NCBI GenBank assembly: GCA_944390805.1
Contig: CALXQW010000013.1
Span: forward strand, 1-64,000
DNA from: an uncultured Opitutales bacterium
GTDB taxonomy: Bacteria > Verrucomicrobiota > Verrucomicrobiia > Opitutales > Intestinicryptomonadaceae
Direction of reading: 5' to 3'
DNA: 64,000 nucleotides
The notes below the pieces were generated by a model, which was given only the letters and a program-made list of their open reading frames with translations, did no database searches and had not been told where the DNA came from. A program made the translations under genes and the position numbers. This document shows, piece by piece, positions 1-8,793 of the stretch; within the stretch, counting starts at the first letter, position 1, and the number at the start of each line of letters is the position of its first letter.

Positions 1-38
1 AAGGCTGACTCGCAACTTACTGCAAATCAGCCTTTTTT
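1..38 (+). terminator. Rho-independent terminator at window edge
   Basis: An 8-bp stem (AAGGCTGA at 1-8 pairing with TCAGCCTT at 27-34) runs into six T residues at 33-38 on the plus strand. It would end a gene to the left of the window. It also lies just 3' of the minus-strand tRNA-Asp and may serve that gene too, but the bases left of position 1 cannot be seen. Confidence 0.5.
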
Positions 39-49
39 ATTCTTTAAAG

Positions 50-126
50 TGGCGGGATGGACGAGACTCGAACTCGCGACCTCCTGCGTGACAGGCAGGC
101 GTTCTAACCAACTGAACTACCACCCC
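50..126 (-). tRNA. tRNA-Asp (anticodon GTC)
   Basis: The minus strand gives a 77-nt cloverleaf with an encoded CCA end (TGG at 50-52). The acceptor stem GGGGTGG pairs with CCATCCC, including one G-U pair. The anticodon stem CCTGC/GCAGG holds the loop CTGTCAC, so the anticodon is GTC, which reads Asp codons. The T arm contains GTTCGAGTC. No intron or mismatch is seen. Confidence 0.97.
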
Positions 127-343
127 TTTAGAGTTAAAGCCCATTACAGTAGGTTTTGATTAATCTTAGTCAATCGTTTTTTTTTAAATTTTTATTTTTT
201 TTAATCTCTGCACATATCTGCTAAGTCAGTCAGACTTCTGTTGCATTGAATTTCAATTACATATAAATTTTACTGTTTTACACCAACCATCTATTTCTCT
301 TTCCCATATCTTTTTTATTTGAGTTTAAACAGCTTTTGCCTAA

Positions 344-1018
344 TTGATTTATGGCGTGATACAAACCCAATCAAACGTCTATTACGCAACTTTCCCTGAA
401 AAAACCGTATGTTTTATAATATCGGTCATTTTAAAATTATGGTATCTCACACTGCGTTTTAAGGTTTCTAAAACCGACTCAGAAGCTCTTAGGAGAAAAG
501 AAAAACTTGTTGGCATAACATGGCATAACAGAGTTTTTCTGACTCCCATGTTAAAACTTTATTTCAGGAGAAAGCTTCCAATGTGCGGGCTTGTTAGTTC
601 AAGTAGAGACGGCGCATGGTTAGCCGCGCTATTTGGGTTCTTCGGGGTAAAATGCGCGCGGGGTTCCACAACAAGGCATGGAGCAAGAGCCATGGTTGAG
701 ATGATAAGAATAATGAGGAATGAAAACTCTTCTGTTTTTATTACCCCCGACGGACCTCAAGGCCCGCGCTACAAAGCAAAAAGCGGCGCGCTTGCCGTTG
801 CCCGTGGGGCGGAAAGCCGTATAATGCTCCTTAAGCTAACTCCGCGTAGATATTTCTCCCTAAAGACCTGGGATAAATTCATGATTCCCCTCCCCTTTTC
901 CACAATAGATTTGGAGTGCGCAGAGTTTCACTCTTATGAAGATATGGAAAATTCCGCAAAGGAAAAGGGCTTGTCTGCGGCGGAGCTCATAGACCAATTC
1001 CTCGGCTCAAACCCCTAA
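344..1018 (+). CDS. DUF374-family lysophospholipid acyltransferase-like protein
   Basis: A 224-residue protein of the DUF374 branch of membrane-associated acyltransferases, a family related to lipid A/phospholipid acyltransferases. Visible family signatures are a hydrophobic segment around residues 22-37, the WH pair at 60-61 in the usual acyltransferase box position, SSRDG at 86-90, RGS at 106-108 and TPDGPQGPR at 134-142. It probably acts at the inner membrane in lipid A or glycerolipid assembly, but the exact acceptor is unknown. The first codon of the open frame is TTG; a GTG at 356 is an alternative and no clear ribosome site separates them. The gene stands alone between the tRNA and a 620-bp gap. 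Confidence 0.8.
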   Translation: MIYGVIQTQSNVYYATFPEKTVCFIISVILKLWYLTLRFKVSKTDSEALRRKEKLVGITWHNRVFLTPMLKLYFRRKLPMCGLVSSSRDGAWLAALFGFFGVKCARGSTTRHGARAMVEMIRIMRNENSSVFITPDGPQGPRYKAKSGALAVARGAESRIMLLKLTPRRYFSLKTWDKFMIPLPFSTIDLECAEFHSYEDMENSAKEKGLSAAELIDQFLGSNP

Positions 1019-1639
1019 AGACATTTACAGAAGATATTCATTTTTTGGCTTGTAATTAGAAAAATAGCAAACTGCCAGAGATCAATTTTATAATCTTAAC
1101 AGCACATGCAAATTTTTAATAAAATCTCCAAATACTTTCAACCCCGACATAAGTATATCTAAACTTCCAATTTTTCAACACCTCTTATAAACTCTCCACC
1201 TATTTTGCGCAAAATGGCACTGCGCTATAAAATAAACTCATTCATAAGGAATAATGTAAAAGGCGCGTAAAATCTGCGTCTATCAAGATAATAATATAAC
1301 ATCTCCAGACTAAAAGTCTACGGCCGCAATTTTATGCCTCTATATTGCGCTACAAATGCATTCAAAAACTTTGCAGATATTTGCCGCGTTTATCAGTATT
1401 ATGTGCGAAACAAACGCCTATTATTAAGTAGCTTTTGTATCTATCCACACAGCGACAAGGAGTTTTAGCAGTCAGACAAATATAGGTAATCCTATTAAAC
1501 TTTAAGCGTTTACCCCACTTTTTTAAACCCCATCTTATTCAGACAAAGCGCATGAGTATTAAAAATATCAGAAAATGCATAAGGCTAAATACCGCAAAAA
1601 ATGCAAAAATGCTTTTGGAAAAAATAAAAAAATTTTTAT
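1019..1639. other. AT-rich intergenic region, no gene seen
   Basis: About 620 bp between the end of the acyltransferase gene and the tail of dnaX, which converge here. I see no open frame with coding character, no tRNA and no strong hairpin followed by a T run. Near the dnaX end there is only a weak A/T stem (about 1621-1640), which could act as a poor terminator. Confidence 0.5.
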
Positions 1640-2007
1640 CTAATCATCGTCCGACAACTCAGATGCAACATCTTCGTCTTCGATAAAATCCGACTCCTCA
1701 ACAGAATTATCAGGCATATTGGCTTTACGCTTTTTCTCCTGCTGCTTAATTACACCCACCGCAAGATCTTGGGGACTTGCCCCAAACTGCCTGTTTATAA
1801 GATCAAGAAGCTCTTGGGGAATTTCCGATACAGCCTTTTCAAATTCGGGAGAACCTTTAGCCAGGCGCTTTGCAATTTCCTCCGCGCTGGGCTGAACATC
1901 AGGTTGCCGTTCGGCGGGCTTCGCGCCCTTTACGGAAGTTCTTACCGTTTTGAATGCCTCGCCCAATTCGGCAGACTCCGCTATTGCCGCAGCCAGCAGT
2001 TCAGCTA
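1640..2007 (-). CDS. dnaX: tau-specific C-terminal part of DnaX, reached by frameshift
   Basis: This frame follows directly on the A tract at 2008-2017 and is open for 122 codons beginning I-A-E-L-L-A-A-A, ending in a very acidic tail (…ELSDDD). It has no good start codon (only a TTG at 1966) and is in the +1 frame relative to the upstream dnaX frame. Removing one A from the tract joins the two into one protein of about 498 residues. This is the right place for the tau domains IV-V that contact DnaB and the polymerase alpha subunit in known DnaX proteins, although this segment is short and I do not recognise those domains by sequence. Confidence 0.75.
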
Positions 2008-3137
2008 TTTTTTTTTTGAACCTCGGCGGAAGCTCCCTCGAGTTTTTCTATCTCCTTTATGAGAGTGTTTATCGCCCGCGTGCGGCTCTGCTCGACAGCC
2101 TTCAATAAGGCTACCTCAAAATTTGCTCGCTCTGAAAGGCCAGACTTCAATCCCCTCTCCGCCCCCTGCAACACGTCAAGCATGCGCATTATCTGCTCTG
2201 AAGAAAGACTCTTGCCACCAAAATCATAATAGCCGTCTTTGAACGAATCTATCATGGCCCGACGAAGCGAAATTTGCAAATCTGCCAGCGCACGGTAAAG
2301 ATCGCACCCTTTGTCTATCAACGCGCCTACATCGGAAACTACCGCAGCATAATCTCCCTTTGCCATGTGTACAAGAATCTGGTCTATAGTCTCCTGAGAG
2401 GCCAAACCGTACACGGAAATGACATCTTCAACGCCTATTTTCTTTCCGCAGAACGATATCATCTGGTCTAGTATGCTCTGGGCATCGCGCATACCGCCGT
2501 TTGCAAGCCTTGCTATTGCCGATAATGCCTCTTTGGAGGCCTCTATCTGCTCTAGCTTTACTATGTGCCCAAGATGCTCTGCTATTAGGTTTTCCGGTAT
2601 AGGCCTAAACTCAAAACGTTGACAGCGCGATGTTATAGTACCCAAAACCTTATGTGCTTCCGTTGTGGCAAATATGAACTTAACATGCGGCGGAGGCTCC
2701 TCCAGCGTTTTAAGTAGCGCATTGAAGGCGTCCTGCGTCAGCGAGTGAACCTCGTCTATTATATAAATTTTATATGTGCACTGCGTAGGCGCATAACGGC
2801 AGTCTTCCCTGAGTTTTCTAATCTCGTCTATAGACCTGTTTGATGCTCCGTCTATCTCAACAACATCCATGCATGAGCCGTCCATTATGGCTTTAGATAT
2901 CTCGTCGTCATCTGACGGATGCACATTTGGGCCCCCCTTTGCGTTAAGAGCCTTTGCAAACAGACGAGCAACAGTTGTTTTGCCTGTCCCTCTTGGGCCA
3001 ACGAACAGATACGCATGCCCTATTCGTCCCGATTCCACCGCATTTTTAAGAGTCTTTACAATATGTTCCTGCCCGACCAGTTCGTCGAACTGCTTGGGTC
3101 TGTACCGCCTTGCTATTACCTGATAGGACTGGCTCAT
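2001..3137 (-). CDS. dnaX: DNA polymerase III subunit gamma/tau (gamma-length frame)
   Basis: The clamp-loader ATPase. The 378-residue zero-frame product has Walker A GPRGTGKT at residues 47-54, the sensor region [14 protein letters not shown], the Walker B-like IIDEVHSL and the arginine-finger region TSRCQRFEF. This matches domains I-III, the gamma form. The zero frame stops (TGA, 2001-2003) immediately after a run of ten A (minus strand), so tau would need slippage. The zinc module looks degenerate: where E. coli DnaX has four cysteines between its ATP site and the EIDAAS motif, this protein keeps only one (GSCMD). The ATG at 3137 is followed by the usual [19 protein letters not shown] start. 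The gene lies 49 bp downstream of the chemosensory operon and may be partly co-transcribed. Confidence 0.95.
   Translation of the reverse strand: MSQSYQVIARRYRPKQFDELVGQEHIVKTLKNAVESGRIGHAYLFVGPRGTGKTTVARLFAKALNAKGGPNVHPSDDDEISKAIMDGSCMDVVEIDGASNRSIDEIRKLREDCRYAPTQCTYKIYIIDEVHSLTQDAFNALLKTLEEPPPHVKFIFATTEAHKVLGTITSRCQRFEFRPIPENLIAEHLGHIVKLEQIEASKEALSAIARLANGGMRDAQSILDQMISFCGKKIGVEDVISVYGLASQETIDQILVHMAKGDYAAVVSDVGALIDKGCDLYRALADLQISLRRAMIDSFKDGYYDFGGKSLSSEQIMRMLDVLQGAERGLKSGLSERANFEVALLKAVEQSRTRAINTLIKEIEKLEGASAEVQKKNS
2008..2017 (-). promoter_or_regulatory. A10 slippery tract at the gamma/tau junction of dnaX
   Basis: Ten consecutive A on the coding strand are read CAA AAA AAA AAT AGC TGA in the zero frame. 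One base fewer gives AAA ATA GCT GAA and enters the downstream frame. An AGGGAG sequence lies 15 nt upstream of the tract and a CGGCA/TGCCG stem downstream. Long A tracts are the known slippage sites in dnaX genes of E. coli (ribosomal) and Thermus (transcriptional). A homopolymer error in the assembly is the main alternative. Confidence 0.7.
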
Positions 3138-3186
3138 ATCCTCAATACGGATTAACGCCTAAATCTTCCCCTTTTACAAGGATTTT

Positions 3187-4191
3187 TTAGCCGAAAAAAT
3201 TTTTTACAAACAGCGGCAATCTGTCGAGCTCCATAACCACCGAACACGCACCTACTTGAAGCGCTGCTTTGGGCATGCTATAAGCCGTGCTCGACTTTTC
3301 CCCCTGCGCCGCGGTTGTCCATCCTGCTTTCCTCAATGCCAGCAGGCCTTCCGCTCCGTCTCGCCCCATGCCAGACAATATTAGAGCCAGATTCCCTCCG
3401 CCAAAATGTTTCTTTTTGCAAGCAACCGCCATGCTAAGAAACATACGGTCTATATTTGGAACATTGACAGACCCTTCAAGAGGCTCCCGCAAAGAGAAAC
3501 CCAAATCTTTGCCTATCTCTAAATCTTGTCTTAAACCGGCTATATAAACAACTCCGCCCGACGGGCGCTCGCCGTCTTCGGCAAGTTTCACTTTTATCTT
3601 GCAAGCTTTTGCAAGCCAATCCACAAAGCCGTCAGAAAATTCCGGATTCATATGCTGCGCTACAATTACCGCCGCCGGAAAATCTTCATCTAAACCCGCC
3701 AATATTTCAATCAGCGCCTGAGGGCCTCCTGTAGAGGCGCCCACGGCAAATATTGGAGGATGCGGACTATCGCAGCGAGAAATACCCATGCCGTCTGCAT
3801 ACGAAATTTTCTCTCCGCGCCGCAATGCGTACAGCCTATCCATCTTTCCGAGAAGAACCTCAATGCCAACCTCGTCATAAGCAGATGCAATCTCCACTGC
3901 GTCGGTCGCCCCGCTTGAGAATATCCCGCATAAAGTCTGACTATCCATGGACTTCCCGAAGACAATTATGGGCAAGCCTGAGAATTCCCTTATCTTCAAA
4001 CAGGCCTGAATGCCGTCTAAAAGCGGCATATTTAACCCCAGAACAACCAGTTCTGTTCTTATCTTTCTTGTAAAATCCGCAGCCTCAAAGCCGTTTTTTG
4101 CCGTCCAAACAACATTCCAACCCATGCTCCGCACCCTCCCCGACAGGCATGAGAGCATATAGGATGAACCGTCCGCAATGCCAACCCTCAT
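3187..4191 (-). CDS. CheB/WspF-like methylesterase with degenerate receiver
   Basis: Receptor methylesterase of 334 residues, last gene of the Wsp-like operon; it would remove methyl groups from the receptor encoded at 9259-11466. The C-terminal domain (about 140-334) has the whole catalytic set: the Ser of GASTGG, the His of AQHMNP and the Asp of GMGRDG. The N-terminal domain (1-120) is a response-regulator fold, but the phospho-acceptor position is Gly52 (VVLGLNMP instead of VVLD-x-x-MP) and one of the acidic pocket pair is Gly8 (IADGSS). Phosphorylation by the kinase therefore seems impossible. The start codon overlaps the stop of the CheA-like gene (ATGA, 4188-4191), so translation is probably coupled. 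Confidence 0.92.
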   Translation of the reverse strand: MRVGIADGSSYMLSCLSGRVRSMGWNVVWTAKNGFEAADFTRKIRTELVVLGLNMPLLDGIQACLKIREFSGLPIIVFGKSMDSQTLCGIFSSGATDAVEIASAYDEVGIEVLLGKMDRLYALRRGEKISYADGMGISRCDSPHPPIFAVGASTGGPQALIEILAGLDEDFPAAVIVAQHMNPEFSDGFVDWLAKACKIKVKLAEDGERPSGGVVYIAGLRQDLEIGKDLGFSLREPLEGSVNVPNIDRMFLSMAVACKKKHFGGGNLALILSGMGRDGAEGLLALRKAGWTTAAQGEKSSTAYSMPKAALQVGACSVVMELDRLPLFVKNFFG

Positions 4192-6911
4192 TTCTTAGCT
4201 TCTTTTATAAGTCTCGCTACCGTATCTAGAAACGTATCGTTCTGAAAACTGCTTTTCGTAAGATAACAGTCCACCCCCGACGCCGTTCCTTGCCTTCTGT
4301 CCTCCGGCCTGTCCTTGTACGAGACTGCCACTATAGGAATATTCTTAAGCCTGGCATTACCCCTCATATGCCGCGCAAGTTCAAATCCGCTCATTCTGGG
4401 CATGTCTACATCGGTGACAACAAGGTCGAAATTACCAAGCCTAACTGCATTCCATCCGTCCATGCCGTCAACGGCCACCTCTACGGAATATCCGCCCGCC
4501 TCAAGAATCTGCCTTTCAGTCTCCCTGACAGTCAGGGAATCGTCCACAACAAGAACCTTTTTCTTCCTTTCTGAAGCCGTATTTAAAGTTGTAGCGCGCG
4601 GATTCTCCGTACCGGCCCCGCCAGACAACAATTTGCCTATCGAAGATATCAAATCGTCGACATCCAAAATCAGCACGGGCTCGCCCGATTCAGACAGCGC
4701 GCTTGCCTGCACGCAATATATCTTCCCAAACCGCTCCGAAAGCGGCCTGACAACAAGATCGCATTCCAACACATCAGGCCCTGTCTCCAGCGCATATAGA
4801 TTTTTTTTGTCTGCAATTACCAGGGCTGTTATCCCGTCGGATTCATTTCGTTCCGAGGCTTCAAACCCGAGAGCCCTCGCCGCATCGACAAGCCAAACCC
4901 GACGCCCCTCCAACTCAAAATAACTGCGGTTATCAGCCGTACCCACATCTTTAGCCGATATTCTAACTAACCTGTAAAGCCTATTTAGGGCTATTGCATA
5001 CGCTTGGGAGTCTATCCGCACGCAGAGCGCGCGCAATACGGAACGGGTTATGGGAAGCTTAAGCAAGAACACTGTTCCCTCGCCTGGGCGGGAAAATATT
5101 CTTACGCTTCCCCCTACTTCCTCCATAACAGTGCGCACAACATCGAGCCCAACTCCTCTGCCGCTGACGCGTGTCACGGAATTTTTTGTGGAGAAATTCG
5201 GCAGGAATAAAAACTCAAGAATTTCCTCGTTTGTCATCTGCGACAACATCTCCGCCGACGCCAAATTTCCCTCTTTTATCTTATCCCTAACAAGCTCCGG
5301 ATCTATTCCTGCGCCGTCGTCCGAAATTCTCAGCATCAGCGATCCAGCCGAATGCCACGCTTTTATTTTTATCTCTCCCGTAGGATTTTTCCCCGCGGCA
5401 ACACGCACCGACGGCAATTCTATGCCGTGATCGCATGCGTTTCTGAGTATATGCCCTATTGGAGCATCGAGACGTTCCATTATATCGCGGTCAACCGGAA
5501 CATTTCTGCCCTCTATTGAAAGAGATATTTTTTTGCCCAGAGATCTGCCCAAATCGCGCACCATGCGCGGAAAGCTTTGCAATCCCTCAGCAAGAGGCCT
5601 CATTCTGCTTGCGATAACCTCAGAGTACAGACCGCCAGAAATCAGGACGCTCCTGCGGGAGAACTCGCCCAGCATAACAAGCTGCGATTGCAAACTTGAG
5701 AGTAAATCCTGCGCTATCTGCCTTGCCGACTCCAAATTTGCATTAGAACCGCCCGCCCCCGTTGAACTTTCCGCCGAATATAAAGACGCCTCTATCCTTC
5801 TTATCAGCTCCCTTGCTGACTCCTTCATAGACACCAGAGACTCTTTCTGCGCCTCAAGCCTGAGATTCTCCACCATTCCCTCCGCCGACAAAGACATCAT
5901 TCTTGTCAGGCTTGCCGCCGATACCCTTACCGCGCCGTCAGTTTCCTTTGTATTCTTCTTGTTCCCTTCGGCTATTCCCGCAGAATCTCCCTTTTCGGAA
6001 CGGCGCCTTTCTGGCGAGAATGTTCCGTCGGCAATGTTTTTTAGGTCTTCCGACAGTGCCGCTATTTTAGAAAGATCTGGATTCAAAAATTTTTCCGCAA
6101 GAGATTCCTTCAGGAAATCCGCACATGCAAAGACAACATCGAGGGAGTCGCTATTTAGAGTTATCTTATTTTCCTGGGCCGCAACAAAACAACTTTCGGC
6201 AAGATGCATAAGCTCCACAAGCGGCGTAAGAGATACCACCCTTGCTGCACCTTTCAAGCTGTGGCTTGCGCGCATTAGGGCTTCAAGCTTTCGCGGGTTT
6301 TTAAAGTCGCCCTCAAGCCCCATCGCCAAAGACTCGAGCGCCTCCGTCTGATTCTCCGCCTCAGTTAAAAATAGCTCAAACATCGACGCAGACGGCGCCA
6401 ATCCGGCCGCAGGATTTGCCTTTTCTTCCCTGCCTTCCGCCAAGGCATTTGCACCTTTAGAAGCTGCATTCGCCAAAGTTCCGCTAGAGTTTTCCTCTTT
6501 CCCCAAGCTGCTTTGCCCGCCTTCGCCAGAAGAACTTTTTACATCTGGGCCGCCCGCAGAAAACAAAGCCTCAAAATCTGGCGCAGACAACCTAAGATCT
6601 ACTTCCGGCACGCCTGAAGAATCTGCCGAGTCCGAAAAATACGATGCAAGCTTATCTACAGCCGCCGCACAAGCCTCCGCTGCAACCCCGTTAAAACGGC
6701 TCAGTCCGGAGATCTGCAATATTACATACTCCAATATGCCAGCACAGTTCTTTAAAGATGCCATATTTGCGGCGCTTTTTAAACCAGAGAGGATATCGAG
6801 AGCCTCGGCGGTTGCGGAACCCCGTTCAAGACAGCGGTGTAATCCTGCGGCGGCATTATTGAGCTCTCCCAAAAAAAACCCGTATACAAAGTTGTCCGAA
6901 CCAGCACTCAT
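4188..6911 (-). CDS. CheA-REC hybrid histidine kinase (WspE-like)
   Basis: A 907-residue chemosensory kinase. Residues 1-95 resemble a decayed Hpt domain: LSGLKSAANMASL occupies the place of an HSLKGAA motif, without the His. A functional Hpt follows with His217 in RASHSLKGAAR. No P2 domain is apparent. The dimerisation and ATPase regions come next (NACDHGIE N box, DDGAGID, GRGVGLDVV), then a CheW-like domain and a C-terminal receiver from about residue 784 with its phospho-Asp near 835 (VVTDVDMP). This Hpt-kinase-CheW-REC order is that of WspE and FrzE. Start and stop each share ATGA with the neighbouring genes. The receiver may act as output or phosphate sink, because the partner CheB cannot accept phosphate and no wspR is nearby. 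Confidence 0.93.
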   Translation of the reverse strand: MSAGSDNFVYGFFLGELNNAAAGLHRCLERGSATAEALDILSGLKSAANMASLKNCAGILEYVILQISGLSRFNGVAAEACAAAVDKLASYFSDSADSSGVPEVDLRLSAPDFEALFSAGGPDVKSSSGEGGQSSLGKEENSSGTLANAASKGANALAEGREEKANPAAGLAPSASMFELFLTEAENQTEALESLAMGLEGDFKNPRKLEALMRASHSLKGAARVVSLTPLVELMHLAESCFVAAQENKITLNSDSLDVVFACADFLKESLAEKFLNPDLSKIAALSEDLKNIADGTFSPERRRSEKGDSAGIAEGNKKNTKETDGAVRVSAASLTRMMSLSAEGMVENLRLEAQKESLVSMKESARELIRRIEASLYSAESSTGAGGSNANLESARQIAQDLLSSLQSQLVMLGEFSRRSVLISGGLYSEVIASRMRPLAEGLQSFPRMVRDLGRSLGKKISLSIEGRNVPVDRDIMERLDAPIGHILRNACDHGIELPSVRVAAGKNPTGEIKIKAWHSAGSLMLRISDDGAGIDPELVRDKIKEGNLASAEMLSQMTNEEILEFLFLPNFSTKNSVTRVSGRGVGLDVVRTVMEEVGGSVRIFSRPGEGTVFLLKLPITRSVLRALCVRIDSQAYAIALNRLYRLVRISAKDVGTADNRSYFELEGRRVWLVDAARALGFEASERNESDGITALVIADKKNLYALETGPDVLECDLVVRPLSERFGKIYCVQASALSESGEPVLILDVDDLISSIGKLLSGGAGTENPRATTLNTASERKKKVLVVDDSLTVRETERQILEAGGYSVEVAVDGMDGWNAVRLGNFDLVVTDVDMPRMSGFELARHMRGNARLKNIPIVAVSYKDRPEDRRQGTASGVDCYLTKSSFQNDTFLDTVARLIKEAKK

Positions 6912-7579
6912 AGAAATTTCTTAAATATGGCATGAAACACAAGCTGCATATCCAATACAGACACCATCTCGCCGCGCCATAAGAATGCCTTGTCCACAAA
7001 CGGCGATTTCATCGCATTTTCCACAGATGCTGCATCTGCCACATCAGCCTCCGACACGCGCGCAACACCAAGCGCGGAGTTTGTCTGAAAGGCAAATGCG
7101 TCTGAGGCAATCCTGTAAACGAACATTCTTCCCTTTTCAGCGCTATCGGGGGGGCGCGGTATGCCCAAGACGTCGCAAAGGCTCGCGGCGGGCATTATTT
7201 CCCCGCCTATATTTACAAGTCCACGCACGATTTTATCGTCGCGATGGGGAATTCTATGAACTCCGCGGGGGTGCGTGACCCGCACAACACCTTTCAAATC
7301 TATGGCGAAATTCTCGCAGCCAAGCTTGAATAAGAAGTAAGATGCCGTCTTGCCCTTGGCTTCCTCTGAAATATCAGGAGTTTGACGAACTGTCTCTAAG
7401 GGGAAGTCCCTTCTACGTTTTGTGGCGTCTTTGTCGAAAAGAACTTTTCCGGCAGCGGCGTAAACTTCGCAATTGAAGCAATGCCCAAGCTCCTTTAGGC
7501 GCGGACACGTCATGTCGCCCCACAAGCCCTCGGACGACCAGCATGAGGCTCTTATCTTCTCTTCGACGTTCCCATTCAT
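6908..7579 (-). CDS. CheW-family adaptor with N-terminal cysteine motif (WspD-like)
   Basis: A 223-residue adaptor that should couple receptor and kinase. The CheW fold covers roughly residues 75-220 (YFLFKLGCENFAIDL, RGLVNIGGEIMPAASL). The N-terminal 50 residues carry CPRLKELGHCFNCEVYAAAG, a Cys/His cluster typical of WspD-type CheW proteins (CP-x-L…HC-x-NC-x-VY) and absent from ordinary CheW. This motif is one of the best reasons to call the operon Wsp-like. Both ends overlap the neighbouring genes by ATGA. The role of the cysteine cluster is unknown; a metal site is possible. Confidence 0.9.
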   Translation of the reverse strand: MNGNVEEKIRASCWSSEGLWGDMTCPRLKELGHCFNCEVYAAAGKVLFDKDATKRRRDFPLETVRQTPDISEEAKGKTASYFLFKLGCENFAIDLKGVVRVTHPRGVHRIPHRDDKIVRGLVNIGGEIMPAASLCDVLGIPRPPDSAEKGRMFVYRIASDAFAFQTNSALGVARVSEADVADAASVENAMKSPFVDKAFLWRGEMVSVLDMQLVFHAIFKKFL

Positions 7580-8793
7580 AGCGTCTCCGTCTGTTGAAGA
7601 TTGTTCCTCATTCTAAATTTTTCAAGATACAAATCCGCTTTCTCCTTATTTCCCAAACGCATGTACGCCAAATGAAGCTTAAAAAGAACCTCTCCATCTC
7701 CGGTATCCAACGCCGCCGATCTCTTAAAATATTCAACTGCGCGCGCAAACTTTGAGAGGGCAAGGCTTATGTCTCCCGCCAAGAATAGATTCTTTGAAGT
7801 GGGCATGTATTCTATGTCTGCAAGGCAAAGATGCATGGCCCCATCAAGATGCCCGCGGTTGGCAAGAGATCTTGCCCTGTTTAGACGGCAGGAAATTCTC
7901 TCTTTTCCCTTTCCGGAAATCTTTAGAAGGCCGGAATATCCAACTTTTAAGATTCCTTTGCGCGCGGCAATTCCAAGTTTTTCATTTATAGAATCCGCCT
8001 CGCCACGCCTTGCGTACGCAAAGCAGCCGCACTTGCCAACGGGCTCAAACCTATTGTCCATAAGGCTGAAGTCTTCTGCATCTCCGGAAAACACAATGCC
8101 GCCTTCTGAAAGAATATTAAGTATTGTGTCGAAAAGTCGCCTTCTGGCTGTACTTGAAAAGTATATTGCAAGATTCCTACAAAATACAACATTGTACGGG
8201 GCGTTTGCAAAATGGCTATTGCCGCTTATAAGATTTGCCCTGAAAAAAGATACGCTATTTTTCAGTTCGCCGCGCACTGAAATATCGCCACTTGCGGAAA
8301 TATCAAAATATGTTCCCATATCAGAAGGAAGTTTATCCTTAAGGGAAGAGGCCTGATACCTCCCTCGCTCAGCCGCGGCAAGAAAATCTGGACAGATATC
8401 TGCGCCGTCAACAGAGAAGTCTCCCTTCCCGGCCCCACAGTCCAAAAGAACCGCCGCGGCCGAATAGGCTTCCTCACCAGTTGAACACGGGGCACTCAAG
8501 ACGGCAAATTTCCCGCAGAAGGAAAAGTCAAATCTAAGAAATATCTCCCTGAGAACTTCGTACTGCTTGGCATACCTAAAAAACCATGTCTCTGGAACAA
8601 GCAGCCCCCGGTGGAAATCTTCTAAAAGATGCGCATCAGATAGAATATCCGCCGCACATTCTTCAGCTGAGGCATAGCCTTTTGCCTTGGAAAAGCGTTC
8701 AAAGCACTCCTCCAATGAAATCCCGCAGAAGGCTGATCCGTCTAACCCAGATTCCTCGCGGATTTTATCCAAGGCCAACCCTACAGAGCTCAC
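7576..8793 (-). CDS. CheR methyltransferase with TPR tail (WspC-like)
   Basis: Methylates receptor glutamates using S-adenosylmethionine. The catalytic domain has LSAPCSTGEEAYS (SAM loop) and VFCRNLAIYFSS (the usual FCRNV-IYF motif). After about residue 290 a helical tail with TPR-type repeats follows (YFKRSAALDTGDGEVLFKLHLAYMRLG), as in WspC. The reading frame is open up to an ATG at 8847, but the GTG at 8793 overlaps the stop of the preceding cheW by GTGA and begins just where homologous CheR sequence starts, so I prefer it (405 residues). The downstream junction with the WspD-like gene is ATGA. Confidence 0.9.
   Translation of the reverse strand: MSSVGLALDKIREESGLDGSAFCGISLEECFERFSKAKGYASAEECAADILSDAHLLEDFHRGLLVPETWFFRYAKQYEVLREIFLRFDFSFCGKFAVLSAPCSTGEEAYSAAAVLLDCGAGKGDFSVDGADICPDFLAAAERGRYQASSLKDKLPSDMGTYFDISASGDISVRGELKNSVSFFRANLISGNSHFANAPYNVVFCRNLAIYFSSTARRRLFDTILNILSEGGIVFSGDAEDFSLMDNRFEPVGKCGCFAYARRGEADSINEKLGIAARKGILKVGYSGLLKISGKGKERISCRLNRARSLANRGHLDGAMHLCLADIEYMPTSKNLFLAGDISLALSKFARAVEYFKRSAALDTGDGEVLFKLHLAYMRLGNKEKADLYLEKFRMRNNLQQTETL

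Noticed and set aside
5533-6351. 272-codon plus-strand frame opposite the CheA-like gene
   Set aside because: Shadow of the kinase gene: Ser/Ala-rich, no family motif.
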